Shown: piece after piece, positions 1 to 7,591 of the stretch
Layout: every line of letters starts with the position of its first letter
Position numbering within the stretch: the first letter of the stretch is position 1
Source: Bacilli bacterium
GTDB taxonomy: Bacteria; Bacillota_I; Bacilli_A; RF39; UBA660
Assembly: GCA_900752905.1 (NCBI GenBank)
Contig: CAADWX010000011.1
Location: 1 to 64,000 of the forward strand
Length of the DNA: 64,000 bases
Reading direction: 5' to 3'
Made by a program: the position numbers and the translations under genes
Notes under the pieces: generated by a model
Told to the model about the DNA's origin: nothing
Database searches by the model: none
What the model saw: only the letters and a program-made list of their open reading frames with translations

Positions 1-245
1 ATAAGAATAAAATAAACAATGTTTCGCGTGAAACATAATAAAATAAGTATAAAATAAGCAATGTTTCACATGATACATAATAAAATAAGAATAAAATAAA
101 CAATGTTTCACGTGAAACATAATAAAATAAGTATAAAATAAGTAATGTTTCACATGATACATAATAAAATAAGAATAAAATAAACAATGTTCCACGTGAA
201 ACATAATAAAATAAGAATAAAATAAACGATGTTTCACGTGAAATA
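1..245. repeat. parS: Tandem array of six parS-like ParB-binding sites, 42-bp period
   Basis: Six 16-bp palindromes related to the parS consensus TGTTTCACGTGAAACA begin at 20, 62, 104, 146, 188 and 230, exactly 42 bp apart. The spacers are 26 bp of AT-rich sequence, nearly identical from copy to copy. Copy 3 (104-119) is perfect; copies 1, 5 and 6 differ from the consensus by one base. Copies 2 and 4 share a degenerate right half (ATGATACA instead of GTGAAACA). The first 19 bases match the end of a spacer, so the array probably continues to the left. parS sites load ParB onto DNA near the replication origin. ParA and ParB are encoded at 21211-22864, which supports this reading. Confidence 0.9.
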
Positions 246-299
246 TATATGTTTTTTTATCAAATATTTATAGATAAAATGTTTTATATTATAATTTAA

Positions 300-328
300 T
301 TGAAATAATACTAAAAATAATGTATATT
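300..328 (+). promoter_or_regulatory. Promoter of the SRP RNA gene
   Basis: A -35 hexamer TTGAAA (300-305) and a -10 hexamer TATATT (323-328) are separated by 17 bp. They place the start of transcription at about 333-336, where the SRP RNA stem begins. Confidence 0.7.
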
Positions 329-332
329 TAAT

Positions 333-413
333 AAGACACAACATTAAAATTTGAACCAGGTCAGAATCGGAAGATAGCAGCCTTAAGAATCAATTAATGT
401 GTGTGTCTTTTTT
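333..413 (+). ncRNA. ffs: Small signal recognition particle RNA (4.5S-like)
   Basis: This is the RNA scaffold of the signal recognition particle, which binds Ffh and targets membrane and secreted proteins to SecYEG. The conserved domain IV hairpin is visible at about 355-385, with the tetraloop-type core CGGAA and the asymmetric-loop side AGCAGCC. The ends (333-345 and 396-409) pair to close a single long hairpin, and a T-run at 407-414 ends transcription. At about 80 nt it is the short bacterial form without an Alu domain. The gene sits just upstream of tadA and dnaX, as in many Bacilli. Confidence 0.9.
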
Positions 414-428
414 TATGGGTGATATATT

Positions 429-869
429 ATGAAAAATGATATTTATTATATGAATCTTGCATTAAAAGAGGCTAAAAAAGCAATAAAATATGGTGATATT
501 CCAATTGGCTGTGTAATAGTTATGAATAATAAAGTTGTTTCTAAAGCTTTTAATAAAAAGGAATTTAATAATAATCCAATTAAACATGCCGAAATAATAG
601 CTATAGAAAAAGCTAGTAAAAAACTTAATACATGGCATTTAGATGAATGTACATTGTATACAACAATGGAACCATGCTTGATGTGTGCTGGAGCAATATT
701 ACAATCAAGAATTTCTAGAATAGTATATGGTTTACAAAATAACAATTTTGGTGAGGTTACTAGCAATAACGAGGTCTTTAAAAATAATAAAAAAATAAAA
801 ATTGACGGTTGTATATGTGAAGAAGAATCTAAAAGTTTAGTTCAAAGTTTTTTTAAAAATATTAGATAA
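429..869 (+). CDS. tadA: tRNA-specific adenosine deaminase TadA
   Basis: This enzyme converts adenosine-34 to inosine in the wobble position of tRNA-Arg(ACG), using a catalytic zinc. The 146-residue product has the full cytidine-deaminase-fold signature: HAE at residues 53-55 and PCxxC at 82-86, giving the zinc ligands and the catalytic Glu. Length is normal for bacterial TadA. It begins at an ATG after a GGGTGAT ribosome site and lies between the SRP RNA and dnaX, the usual context. Its stop codon directly abuts a parS palindrome. Confidence 0.95.
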   Translation: MKNDIYYMNLALKEAKKAIKYGDIPIGCVIVMNNKVVSKAFNKKEFNNNPIKHAEIIAIEKASKKLNTWHLDECTLYTTMEPCLMCAGAILQSRISRIVYGLQNNNFGEVTSNNEVFKNNKKIKIDGCICEEESKSLVQSFFKNIR

Positions 870-899
870 TGTTTCACGTGAAACATTATTTTATTTTTT
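870..899 (+). promoter_or_regulatory. parS: Seventh parS site; doubles as a terminator-like hairpin
   Basis: TGTTTCACGTGAAACA at 870-885 is a perfect consensus parS palindrome, starting one base after the tadA stop codon. With flanking bases it forms a longer inverted repeat (868-887) followed by a T-rich run at 887-899. It could therefore serve both as a ParB-binding site and as the intrinsic terminator of tadA. The ParB role is strongly supported by the consensus match; the terminator role is inferred. Confidence 0.85.
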
Positions 900-905
900 T
901 ACTAA

Positions 906-935
906 TTGAAATAAATTCAAGTAAAATGTTATAAT
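906..935 (+). promoter_or_regulatory. Promoter of the dnaX operon
   Basis: TTGAAA (906-911) and TATAAT (930-935) with an 18-bp spacer lie just upstream of dnaX and just downstream of the parS/terminator hairpin. Confidence 0.65.
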
Positions 936-958
936 GAACAATAGAATGAGGTGTTAGA

Positions 959-2602
959 ATGTATCAATCATTGTATAGAAAATATAGACCTAAAAATTTT
1001 GACGAAGTTATAGGACAAGAAAGTATTGTTAGAACATTAAAAAATGCAATATTGAATGATCAATTAAATCATGCATATATATTTACTGGCCCAAGAGGTA
1101 CTGGAAAAACAAGTATTGCAAAAATTTTGGCAAGAACAATAAATTGTGAAAACCCTTGTAATGCAATACCTTGTGGTGAATGTGTATTTTGTACAGAAAA
1201 TAGTAATCAATTAACAGATATAATAGAAATAGATGCAGCTTCAAATAATGGGGTTGATGAAATTAGAGAATTGAAAAGTAAAATAAATTTAGTTCCTACA
1301 ATAGGAAAATATAAAATTTATATAATAGATGAAGTTCATATGTTAACAATAGGAGCATTTAATGCATTATTAAAAACTTTGGAAGAACCACCTCAACACA
1401 TTATTTTTATTTTAGCAACTACAGAGCCACAAAAAATTCCTGTTACTATTCTTTCAAGATGTCAACGTTTTGATTTTAAAAAAATCAGTAGTAAGAAAAT
1501 TGAACAACATTTAAAAAATATATGTGAACTTGAAAATATTAATGTTGAACAAGGTGCTCTAGAACAACTTTCAATTTTATCAGAAGGTTGTATGAGGGAT
1601 GCATTAAGTATTTTAGAAGAAGCTATGGCTTTTTCTAATAAAAATATTACACTAGAATCATTACATGAAATAAATGGTACAATAACAAATAATGAAATGA
1701 AATTATTTTTATTAAATATATTAGAAAAAAAATATGAAGATGTATTTGAACAAATTGATTTATTTAATGAGATGGGAAAAAATTATATAAAAATAGCTGA
1801 AGAATTTATAGTTTTTATAAAAAATATTATATTAAAAATAAAAGTGCCTAAATATTTTGAAAAAAAAGTATATGATCAAGAATCTTTTGATTATGATTTT
1901 AAAAAATATGAAAATGAATTATTAAGATATATAAAAGTATTAAATTCTTCAATTTATAATTTAAAAAACGCTAGTAACAGTAAAGTTGAATTTGAATTAA
2001 TAATATTAAATTTATTGGAAGAAGAAGAAAAAAAAGAATTTATATCAAATAAAGTTATTAATAAAAAAACAATTGAAAAAAATGAATCAAATATATCTTC
2101 TAATGTTACAAAAAAAACAGAACCAGTTATTAGTTTATCAAATGAAGAAATTAATAAGATAGAAAAAATAAAGAAAATAAGGGTTAATAATACTTTGTGT
2201 AATTTTAACAAAAAACAGTTATTAGAATTTAAAAATAGGATAGATGAAATAAGAAATGAATTAATCAATCCTGATTTTAGTAAATATGCGTCGTTAATTC
2301 TTGATTCTGATTTAAAAGCTTTTGGAAATGAATATATGATATTTATGTTTAACGATAAGCATTCATCTGATTTATTTAATTTAAATATAGGTATAATAGA
2401 AAATATGTTTTTTGATTGTTATAATGAAAAATTTAAAATTATTTCTGTATCTAAAGATGAGTGGGAATTGATAAAAAATGATTTTAATTCTAAGAAAAAA
2501 GTGTACAATTTTATAGAAGAAGATGACATTGAATTAAAAAAAGAAAAAAAAGAAGAAAATAATATTGATTCTTTGTTTGAAAATATAATAGAATATAAAT
2601 AG
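959..2602 (+). CDS. dnaX: DNA polymerase III subunits gamma/tau
   Basis: This is the ATPase of the clamp loader that assembles the beta sliding clamp and couples polymerases at the fork. The N-terminal AAA+ domain shows Walker A GPRGTGKT at residues 44-51, a zinc module (Cys 63, 67, 72, 75, 78) and Walker B DEVH at 124-127, followed by the SRC sensor motif. From about residue 350 the sequence becomes Lys/Asn/Glu-rich and poorly conserved, as expected for the tau C-terminal region. The 547-residue length is typical for Firmicutes. It heads the conserved dnaX-ebfC-recR cluster. Confidence 0.97.
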   Translation: MYQSLYRKYRPKNFDEVIGQESIVRTLKNAILNDQLNHAYIFTGPRGTGKTSIAKILARTINCENPCNAIPCGECVFCTENSNQLTDIIEIDAASNNGVDEIRELKSKINLVPTIGKYKIYIIDEVHMLTIGAFNALLKTLEEPPQHIIFILATTEPQKIPVTILSRCQRFDFKKISSKKIEQHLKNICELENINVEQGALEQLSILSEGCMRDALSILEEAMAFSNKNITLESLHEINGTITNNEMKLFLLNILEKKYEDVFEQIDLFNEMGKNYIKIAEEFIVFIKNIILKIKVPKYFEKKVYDQESFDYDFKKYENELLRYIKVLNSSIYNLKNASNSKVEFELIILNLLEEEEKKEFISNKVINKKTIEKNESNISSNVTKKTEPVISLSNEEINKIEKIKKIRVNNTLCNFNKKQLLEFKNRIDEIRNELINPDFSKYASLILDSDLKAFGNEYMIFMFNDKHSSDLFNLNIGIIENMFFDCYNEKFKIISVSKDEWELIKNDFNSKKKVYNFIEEDDIELKKEKKEENNIDSLFENIIEYK

Positions 2603-2616
2603 AAAGAGGAATATAT

Positions 2617-2913
2617 ATGAATATACAAGCAATGATGAAACAAGCTCAACAATTACAAAAAAATATGGTTGAGGAAAAGAAAAAAATTGATGAAATGGAA
2701 TTTGAAGGAAAATCTTCCTTTGTGACAGTAGTTGTAAATGGAACAAAAAAAGTAAAAAAAATAACTATTGATAATGAATCATTAGATAAGGATGAAATAG
2801 AAATACTTGAGGATATTATTCAAGTAGCAATGAATGAGGCTTTAGATAAAGTAGATAAAGAAACAGAGAAAAGATTAGGAAAATATACACAAGGAATGCC
2901 TGGGTTATTTTAA
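2617..2913 (+). CDS. ebfC: YbaB/EbfC nucleoid-associated protein
   Basis: This is a small dimeric DNA-binding protein thought to help organise the nucleoid. The 98-residue product begins with the MNIQAMMKQAQQLQKNM helix typical of the family. A central GTKKVKKITID strand and a C-terminal helix ending in the GMPGLF tail follow. It lies between dnaX and recR, as in most bacteria, and overlaps the recR start (TAATG). Confidence 0.93.
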   Translation: MNIQAMMKQAQQLQKNMVEEKKKIDEMEFEGKSSFVTVVVNGTKKVKKITIDNESLDKDEIEILEDIIQVAMNEALDKVDKETEKRLGKYTQGMPGLF

Positions 2914-3515
2914 TGAATTATCCTAAAACAATACAAAATCTTATAGAATGTTTTAAGTCACTACCAGGTGTAGGTGAAAAAACTGCAGAAAGATTAGCAC
3001 TTTCTTTATTGAATTTTGATGAAGAAAAAATTAATCTTTTCTCTACATCTATTTCTGATATTAAAAAAAAGGTAAAAAGATGTAAAATTTGCAATAATTT
3101 ATCTGATGAGGATGAGTGTGAAATTTGTAAAAATAAAACTTCAAGAAACACGGATGTTATATGCGTTGTAGAAGAGCCAAAAAATGTTATTTTATTTGAA
3201 AAAGTAGGATCATTTAATGGGTTATATCATGTTTTAGATGGATTAATATCACCACTTGATGGAATAAATCCAGAAGATATTAATATAGGATCATTAATTA
3301 AAAGAGTAAAAGAAAATAAACCAAAAGAAGTTATTATTGCTTTAAAGTCAAGTATTGAGGCGGAAACAACAACACTATATATCAAAAAAATGTTAGAGGG
3401 TTTGGATGTTAATGTTACTAAATTAGCACAAGGAGTACCAATTGGTGTTGATATGGAATATTTGGATTCAATGACACTTGAAATGGCTTTTGAAGATAGG
3501 AAAGATGTAGCATAA
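2913..3515 (+). CDS. recR: Recombination mediator protein RecR
   Basis: RecR works with RecO, and often RecF, to load RecA on SSB-coated single-stranded DNA during gap repair. An N-terminal helix-hairpin-helix (PGVGEKTAERLA) is followed by a four-Cys zinc finger (Cys 57, 60, 69, 72) and a Toprim domain beginning at the ICVVEEPKN strand. The 200-residue length is normal. It is translationally coupled to ebfC. Confidence 0.96.
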   Translation: MNYPKTIQNLIECFKSLPGVGEKTAERLALSLLNFDEEKINLFSTSISDIKKKVKRCKICNNLSDEDECEICKNKTSRNTDVICVVEEPKNVILFEKVGSFNGLYHVLDGLISPLDGINPEDINIGSLIKRVKENKPKEVIIALKSSIEAETTTLYIKKMLEGLDVNVTKLAQGVPIGVDMEYLDSMTLEMAFEDRKDVA

Positions 3516-3554
3516 TTGTTTTATTATTATCATAATTATTTATAGGTGATAATA

Positions 3555-3740
3555 ATGTCAAAAATAATTAATATTATTAAAAAAATTTGTTTTTCTATTT
3601 TTTTACTATATGGATTTAATATTTTATCTCTTCCAATAAATGTAATTATACCTATAAACTTTGTGACTGTTTTATCTATTTCATTATTAGGCTTTCCAGC
3701 CTTATTTTCGTATATAATTATATATATAATATTTTTTTAG
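3555..3740 (+). CDS. bofA: BofA-like inhibitor of pro-sigma-K processing
   Basis: In Bacillus, BofA is an integral membrane protein that holds the SpoIVFB protease inactive until the forespore checkpoint is passed. This 61-residue product has two hydrophobic segments. It also carries the family pattern LLYG-N at the start, then P-N--T (PINFVTVLSISLLG) and LG-P in the C-terminal half. The ATG at 3555, six bases after GGTG, is the better start; an upstream GTG at 3546 lies in the ribosome site. Position after recR matches B. subtilis recR-yaaL-bofA, with yaaL missing. The family call rests on a short sequence plus synteny. Confidence 0.72.
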   Translation: MSKIINIIKKICFSIFLLYGFNILSLPINVIIPINFVTVLSISLLGFPALFSYIIIYIIFF

Positions 3741-3751
3741 GATGTGATTTT

Positions 3752-4693
3752 ATGTTGAAAAATTTTGAAAATGATCAAAAAATAGCATGCAAAATTTTAG
3801 AAAATGAACTAAAAAATAATACTACAACTCATGCTTATTTAATTGAAACAAATAATTATATTAATTCTTATGAATTTGTTTTATCGTTTGCTAAATCTTT
3901 ATTATGCCCATATAAATATTTAAATAACGAAAAATGTGTTGATTGTACACAATGTGAAAATATAGATAAAAATTTATATACTGAACTTAAAATAATTAAT
4001 CCTGATGGAATGTGGATAAAGAAAGAACAAACAGATTTATTACAAAAAGATTTTTCTACAAAAAGTATTCAATCTGATAAAAGAGTTTATATAATTAATG
4101 AAGCAGAAAAATTAAATGTTTCTTCAGCTAATTCACTTTTAAAATTTATAGAAGAACCAAGTGATGGTATAGTGGCAATTCTGGTTACATCAAATGTATA
4201 TAATGTTATATCTACTATTAGAAGTAGGTGCCAAATAATTAGATTAAAAAAAAATAAGGAAAAAGAAAAAGAACATTTAATAAATAAATTAAATTATACA
4301 TTAGAACAATATAATGAAAAGAAAAATTTAATATTAAATTTTATATTGAATGTTGAAAAGAAAAAAAATGATGCTATCATTGATATTAATTCTACATGGA
4401 ATGATTATAACAGTACAAGAGATGATTATATAAATTCTTTTGATATGATTGTGGATTATTATATTGATGTTATAAATAATAAAATTGGAAGATCTCTTGT
4501 TTATTATGATGAAAATGATATAAATGATATTTTTGATAAATATACTATAAATCAAATCATAAAAAAGATAAATATTGTAAAGAATAGAAAAAATGATATA
4601 ATATCAAATGGAAATTTGAATTTAATAATGGACAGGCTTATTATAGAGTTAAGTGGAGGTGATACAAATGAAAATAATTGGAGTTACATTTGA
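3752..4693 (+). CDS. holB: DNA polymerase III subunit delta'
   Basis: This is the non-ATPase stator of the clamp loader. The 313-residue product has the AAA+-like N-terminal fold with HAYLIE but no Walker A. A zinc module is visible (Cys 52, 62, 65, 68), as are the NEAEKLNVSSANSLLKFIEEP helix (Walker B region) and the SRC motif (RSRCQ). It is weaker in conservation toward the C-terminus, as usual. In B. subtilis tmk and yaaQ lie just before holB; here they are absent and holB follows bofA directly. Confidence 0.92.
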   Translation: MLKNFENDQKIACKILENELKNNTTTHAYLIETNNYINSYEFVLSFAKSLLCPYKYLNNEKCVDCTQCENIDKNLYTELKIINPDGMWIKKEQTDLLQKDFSTKSIQSDKRVYIINEAEKLNVSSANSLLKFIEEPSDGIVAILVTSNVYNVISTIRSRCQIIRLKKNKEKEKEHLINKLNYTLEQYNEKKNLILNFILNVEKKKNDAIIDINSTWNDYNSTRDDYINSFDMIVDYYIDVINNKIGRSLVYYDENDINDIFDKYTINQIIKKINIVKNRKNDIISNGNLNLIMDRLIIELSGGDTNENNWSYI

Positions 4694-5453
4694 AAATGAT
4701 GAAAGAATCGATTATTATAGATATTATGAACCAATAAAAATTGGTTATAATGTTGTTGTTGAAAATGATTCTGGTAAATATTTTGCTACGGTTGCAACTG
4801 AAATACATGAAATAGATGAAGATAAATTAGAAATGACTTTGGGACGTATTCTTAGAGTATCTACAAAAGATGATTATAAAAAATATAATGATAATAAGAA
4901 AAAAGAAATAAGTGTTATAAAAAAAAGTAATGAATTAATAAAAAAATATAAATTAGATATGAAAGTTTTGGATGCAAAATTTACTTTGAATAAGGATCAA
5001 TTACTAATAAGATTTTATTCAGAGGGAAGAGTAGATTTCAGAAATTTAGCGAAAGATTTAGCAGCTATTTATAAAACTAGGATAGAATTAAGACAAATTG
5101 GTGTTAGAGATAAAGCAAAAATAGTAGGTGGAGTTGGAGTATGTGGACAAAAACTTTGCTGTTCTCGTTTTTTGAAAAATTTTGATTCTGTCTCAATAGC
5201 AATGGCAAAAAATCAAGATTTAGCTCTTAATCCAAATAAAATAAATGGAGTATGTGGTAGATTAATGTGTTGTTTAAAATATGAAAATCACTGTTACACT
5301 TGCTTTAAGAAAATTTTACCTACAGTTGGTAAAAAAGTTAATGTTAATGGAATAAATGGTAAAGTTATAAGCGTTGATGTATTGAGAAAAAAATATAAAG
5401 TTGAATTGGAAAATGGTACTGTTATTGAGGAGATTGTAAGTGAAAGTAATTAA
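4668..5453 (+). CDS. ricT: RicT/YaaT, PSP1-domain regulator of RNA maturation
   Basis: In B. subtilis RicT forms an Fe-S-containing complex with RicA and RicF that stimulates RNase Y cleavage of operon mRNAs and affects sporulation and competence. The 261-residue product carries the PSP1 domain and two Cys-rich blocks, VGVCGQKLCC and GVCGRLMCC, which provide cluster ligands. The ATG at 4668 is chosen because GGAGGTGAT at 4655-4663 is perfectly placed. It overlaps the 3' end of holB by 26 bp, the usual holB-ricT coupling. Confidence 0.93.
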   Translation: MKIIGVTFENDERIDYYRYYEPIKIGYNVVVENDSGKYFATVATEIHEIDEDKLEMTLGRILRVSTKDDYKKYNDNKKKEISVIKKSNELIKKYKLDMKVLDAKFTLNKDQLLIRFYSEGRVDFRNLAKDLAAIYKTRIELRQIGVRDKAKIVGGVGVCGQKLCCSRFLKNFDSVSIAMAKNQDLALNPNKINGVCGRLMCCLKYENHCYTCFKKILPTVGKKVNVNGINGKVISVDVLRKKYKVELENGTVIEEIVSESN

Positions 5454-6159
5454 TTATTTACTTGGTTATAAAAATCTAAAAATATATCAAGATACAGAAA
5501 TGTTTAGATTTTCACTTGATTCTATATTATTGCCAAACTTTGTTACTATTAGAACGAGAATAGAAAAAATACTTGATATTGGATGTGGAAATGCAGTAAT
5601 ACCAATAATTCTTTCGACAAAGACACATGCACATATAACTGGTGTAGAAATTCAAAAAGACTCATATGATTTAGCTATAGAGTCTGTAAAAATTAATAAT
5701 CTTTCTGATAAAATTCAAATATTAAATCATGATATAAATGAATATTACAATGAATGTGAATCGGATGTTTATGATGTTATTACTTGTAATCCTCCTTATT
5801 TTAAGGTTCATGATAATTCAAGACTTAATAATAATATTAATAAAACAATTGCAAGACATGAAGATAATTTAAATTTAAATAATATATTTTTCATAGCAAA
5901 AAAATTATTAAAAAATAATGGTGTTATAGCAATTGTTCATAGACCAGAAAGACTTGTTGAAATAATTGAAAATATGAAAAAAAATAACATTGAACCTAAA
6001 AGAATAAAATTTGTGTATCCAAAACACAATAAAAATTGTAATACTGTTTTGATTGAAGGATCAAAAAATGGTAAACCTGGTTTAAAAATAGAAGAACCTT
6101 TATTTGTACATGATGATAATAATAATTATAGTGTTGATGTTTTAAAATATTTTGAGTAA
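5440..6159 (+). CDS. TrmN6-like tRNA (adenine-N6) methyltransferase (YabB family)
   Basis: This class I SAM-dependent methyltransferase is related to TrmN6, which methylates A37 of tRNA1-Val in E. coli. SAM motif I DIGCGNA starts at residue 46, and the N6-adenine catalytic motif NPPY is at 117-120. The reading frame opens with GTG inside the end of ricT (14-bp overlap). The 239-residue length fits. B. subtilis has yabB in the same place, between ricT/yabA and rsmI, so orthology with yabB is likely. The exact tRNA target cannot be read from sequence. Confidence 0.85.
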   Translation: MKVINYLLGYKNLKIYQDTEMFRFSLDSILLPNFVTIRTRIEKILDIGCGNAVIPIILSTKTHAHITGVEIQKDSYDLAIESVKINNLSDKIQILNHDINEYYNECESDVYDVITCNPPYFKVHDNSRLNNNINKTIARHEDNLNLNNIFFIAKKLLKNNGVIAIVHRPERLVEIIENMKKNNIEPKRIKFVYPKHNKNCNTVLIEGSKNGKPGLKIEEPLFVHDDNNNYSVDVLKYFE

Positions 6160-6171
6160 GGAGGTATTTAT

Positions 6172-7020
6172 ATGTCTCAAAAAAGTTATGATGGAAGTCC
6201 AACAGTTTATTTAATTCCTACTCCAATAGGAAATCTTGACGATATAACAATTCGTGCGGTTGAAATTTTAAAAAAGGTAGAAGTTATATTTTCTGAAGAT
6301 ACAAGAGTTACTTCCTTATTATTAAATCATTTAAATATAAAAAAGAAATTGATTTCTAGCCACAATTATAATGAAACAAAAAATGAAAATAAATTTTTGG
6401 AATATTTAAATAATGGATATGATGTAGGAATAGTAACAGATAGAGGAACTCCTATTATAAGTGATCCTGGTTATGAGTTAGTTAAAGTGGCAATTGAAAA
6501 TAATTATAATGTTGTAGGTCTTCCAGGCCCAACTGCTTTAATACCTGCATTAATAACTTCAGGTATTTCACCACAACCTTTTTTATTTTATGGATTTTTA
6601 AATGCAAAGGAATCAAAAAGAAAAGAAGAATTAGAGTCATTACAAAATTATCCATTTACTATGATATTTTATGAATCTCCTCATAGAATAGAAAAAATGT
6701 TAATGACAATGTTAGAGGTGTTTGGTAATAGAAATATCGCTATTTCCCGGGAAATATCTAAAAAATTTGAAGAAATTATTAGAGGTAACTTGGAAGATGT
6801 TATTGGACAATTAGTTGACATTAAGGGTGAGTTGGTTATAGTTGTATCGGGAGAAAATAAGGTTAAAACCTTTGATAATGACTTTACAGTTACTCAACAT
6901 GTTGAATATTTCATGAGTTTGGGAAATAATTTGAAAGATTCAATGAAACTTGTTGCTAAAGCGAGAAATATTTCTAAAAGTGATGTTTATAGAGAATATC
7001 ATAGAGGTGAAAATATATGA
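6172..7020 (+). CDS. rsmI: 16S rRNA (cytidine(1402)-2'-O)-methyltransferase RsmI
   Basis: RsmI methylates the 2'-OH of C1402 in the decoding centre of 16S rRNA. The tetrapyrrole-methylase fold is clear: TPIGNLDDITIRA near residue 16, SEDTR, a TDRGTPIISDPGY loop and the GLPGPTALIPAL motif. The C-terminal region ends in a short helix-turn-helix-like segment (ARNISKSDVYREYH). Length 282 is typical. Codons around 6742-6755 form a perfect Noc-type palindrome and include a CGG arginine codon that is rare here. It overlaps pth by ATGA. Confidence 0.95.
   Translation: MSQKSYDGSPTVYLIPTPIGNLDDITIRAVEILKKVEVIFSEDTRVTSLLLNHLNIKKKLISSHNYNETKNENKFLEYLNNGYDVGIVTDRGTPIISDPGYELVKVAIENNYNVVGLPGPTALIPALITSGISPQPFLFYGFLNAKESKRKEELESLQNYPFTMIFYESPHRIEKMLMTMLEVFGNRNIAISREISKKFEEIIRGNLEDVIGQLVDIKGELVIVVSGENKVKTFDNDFTVTQHVEYFMSLGNNLKDSMKLVAKARNISKSDVYREYHRGENI
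6742..6755. promoter_or_regulatory. Perfect Noc-binding-site (NBS) palindrome inside rsmI
   Basis: ATTTCCCGGGAAAT at 6742-6755 is identical to the published B. subtilis nucleoid-occlusion protein (Noc) consensus. It is the only CCCGGG I found in this very AT-rich window. Noc is a ParB paralogue; its gene is not in the window. Confidence 0.65.
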
Positions 7021-7577
7021 AATTAATAGTTGGATTAGGTAATCCTGGTTTACAATATGCAAACACTAGGCATAATGTTGGATTTATGTGTATAGATGAA
7101 ATTGTAAAATCTTTAGGATGCGAGTTTAATAAAAATAAATTTAATGGTTTATATGCTGAAAAAATAATTAATGGTGAAAAGATAATTTTTTTAAAACCGC
7201 AAATGTTTATAAATTTATCTGGAGATGTAATTAAAAAATATATTGATTTTTATAAAATTAATATTGATGATTTATTAATAATAAACGATGATTTAGATAT
7301 GCCTGTTGGAAAAATAAAAATAAAAACAAAAGGAAGTTCTGGTGGGCATAATGGATTAAAAAATATTGAAAGTAATTTAAAAACAAGTGAATATAAAAGA
7401 ATTAAGATAGGAATATCTAATAATAAAATGATAGATACTAAAGATTATGTTTTAGGGAAGTTTGATAGTAATGATAAAAAGATTATAAATGATGTAGTTA
7501 ATAAAATGCCTGATATATTTAATGATTATATTAATTTATCATTTGATAAATTAATGAATAAGTATAATGTAAAATAA
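7017..7577 (+). CDS. pth: Peptidyl-tRNA hydrolase
   Basis: Pth releases peptides from prematurely dropped peptidyl-tRNAs. The 186-residue product has GLGNPG with Asn9, the catalytic His19 in TRHNVGF, the FLKPQMFINLSG block and the general-base region INDDLDMPVGKIK. GSSGGHNGLKNIE completes the signature. It is coupled to rsmI (ATGA overlap) and sits before mfd, as in B. subtilis. Confidence 0.97.
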   Translation: MKLIVGLGNPGLQYANTRHNVGFMCIDEIVKSLGCEFNKNKFNGLYAEKIINGEKIIFLKPQMFINLSGDVIKKYIDFYKINIDDLLIINDDLDMPVGKIKIKTKGSSGGHNGLKNIESNLKTSEYKRIKIGISNNKMIDTKDYVLGKFDSNDKKIINDVVNKMPDIFNDYINLSFDKLMNKYNVK

Positions 7578-7591
7578 TAGGAGGTGATAAA

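Noticed and set aside
1..245. CRISPR array
   Set aside because: The repeats are 16-bp palindromes matching parS, the spacers are nearly identical rather than unique, and no cas gene is present.
870..885. Only a transcription terminator, not parS
   Set aside because: The 16 bp are identical to the consensus of the array and to known parS, which a random terminator stem would not be.
2530..2560. Programmed frameshift in dnaX (A-rich slippery run)
   Set aside because: The run is near the 3' end in a Lys-rich, weakly conserved tail, and no structured stimulator is seen. Poly-A runs are common in this genome.
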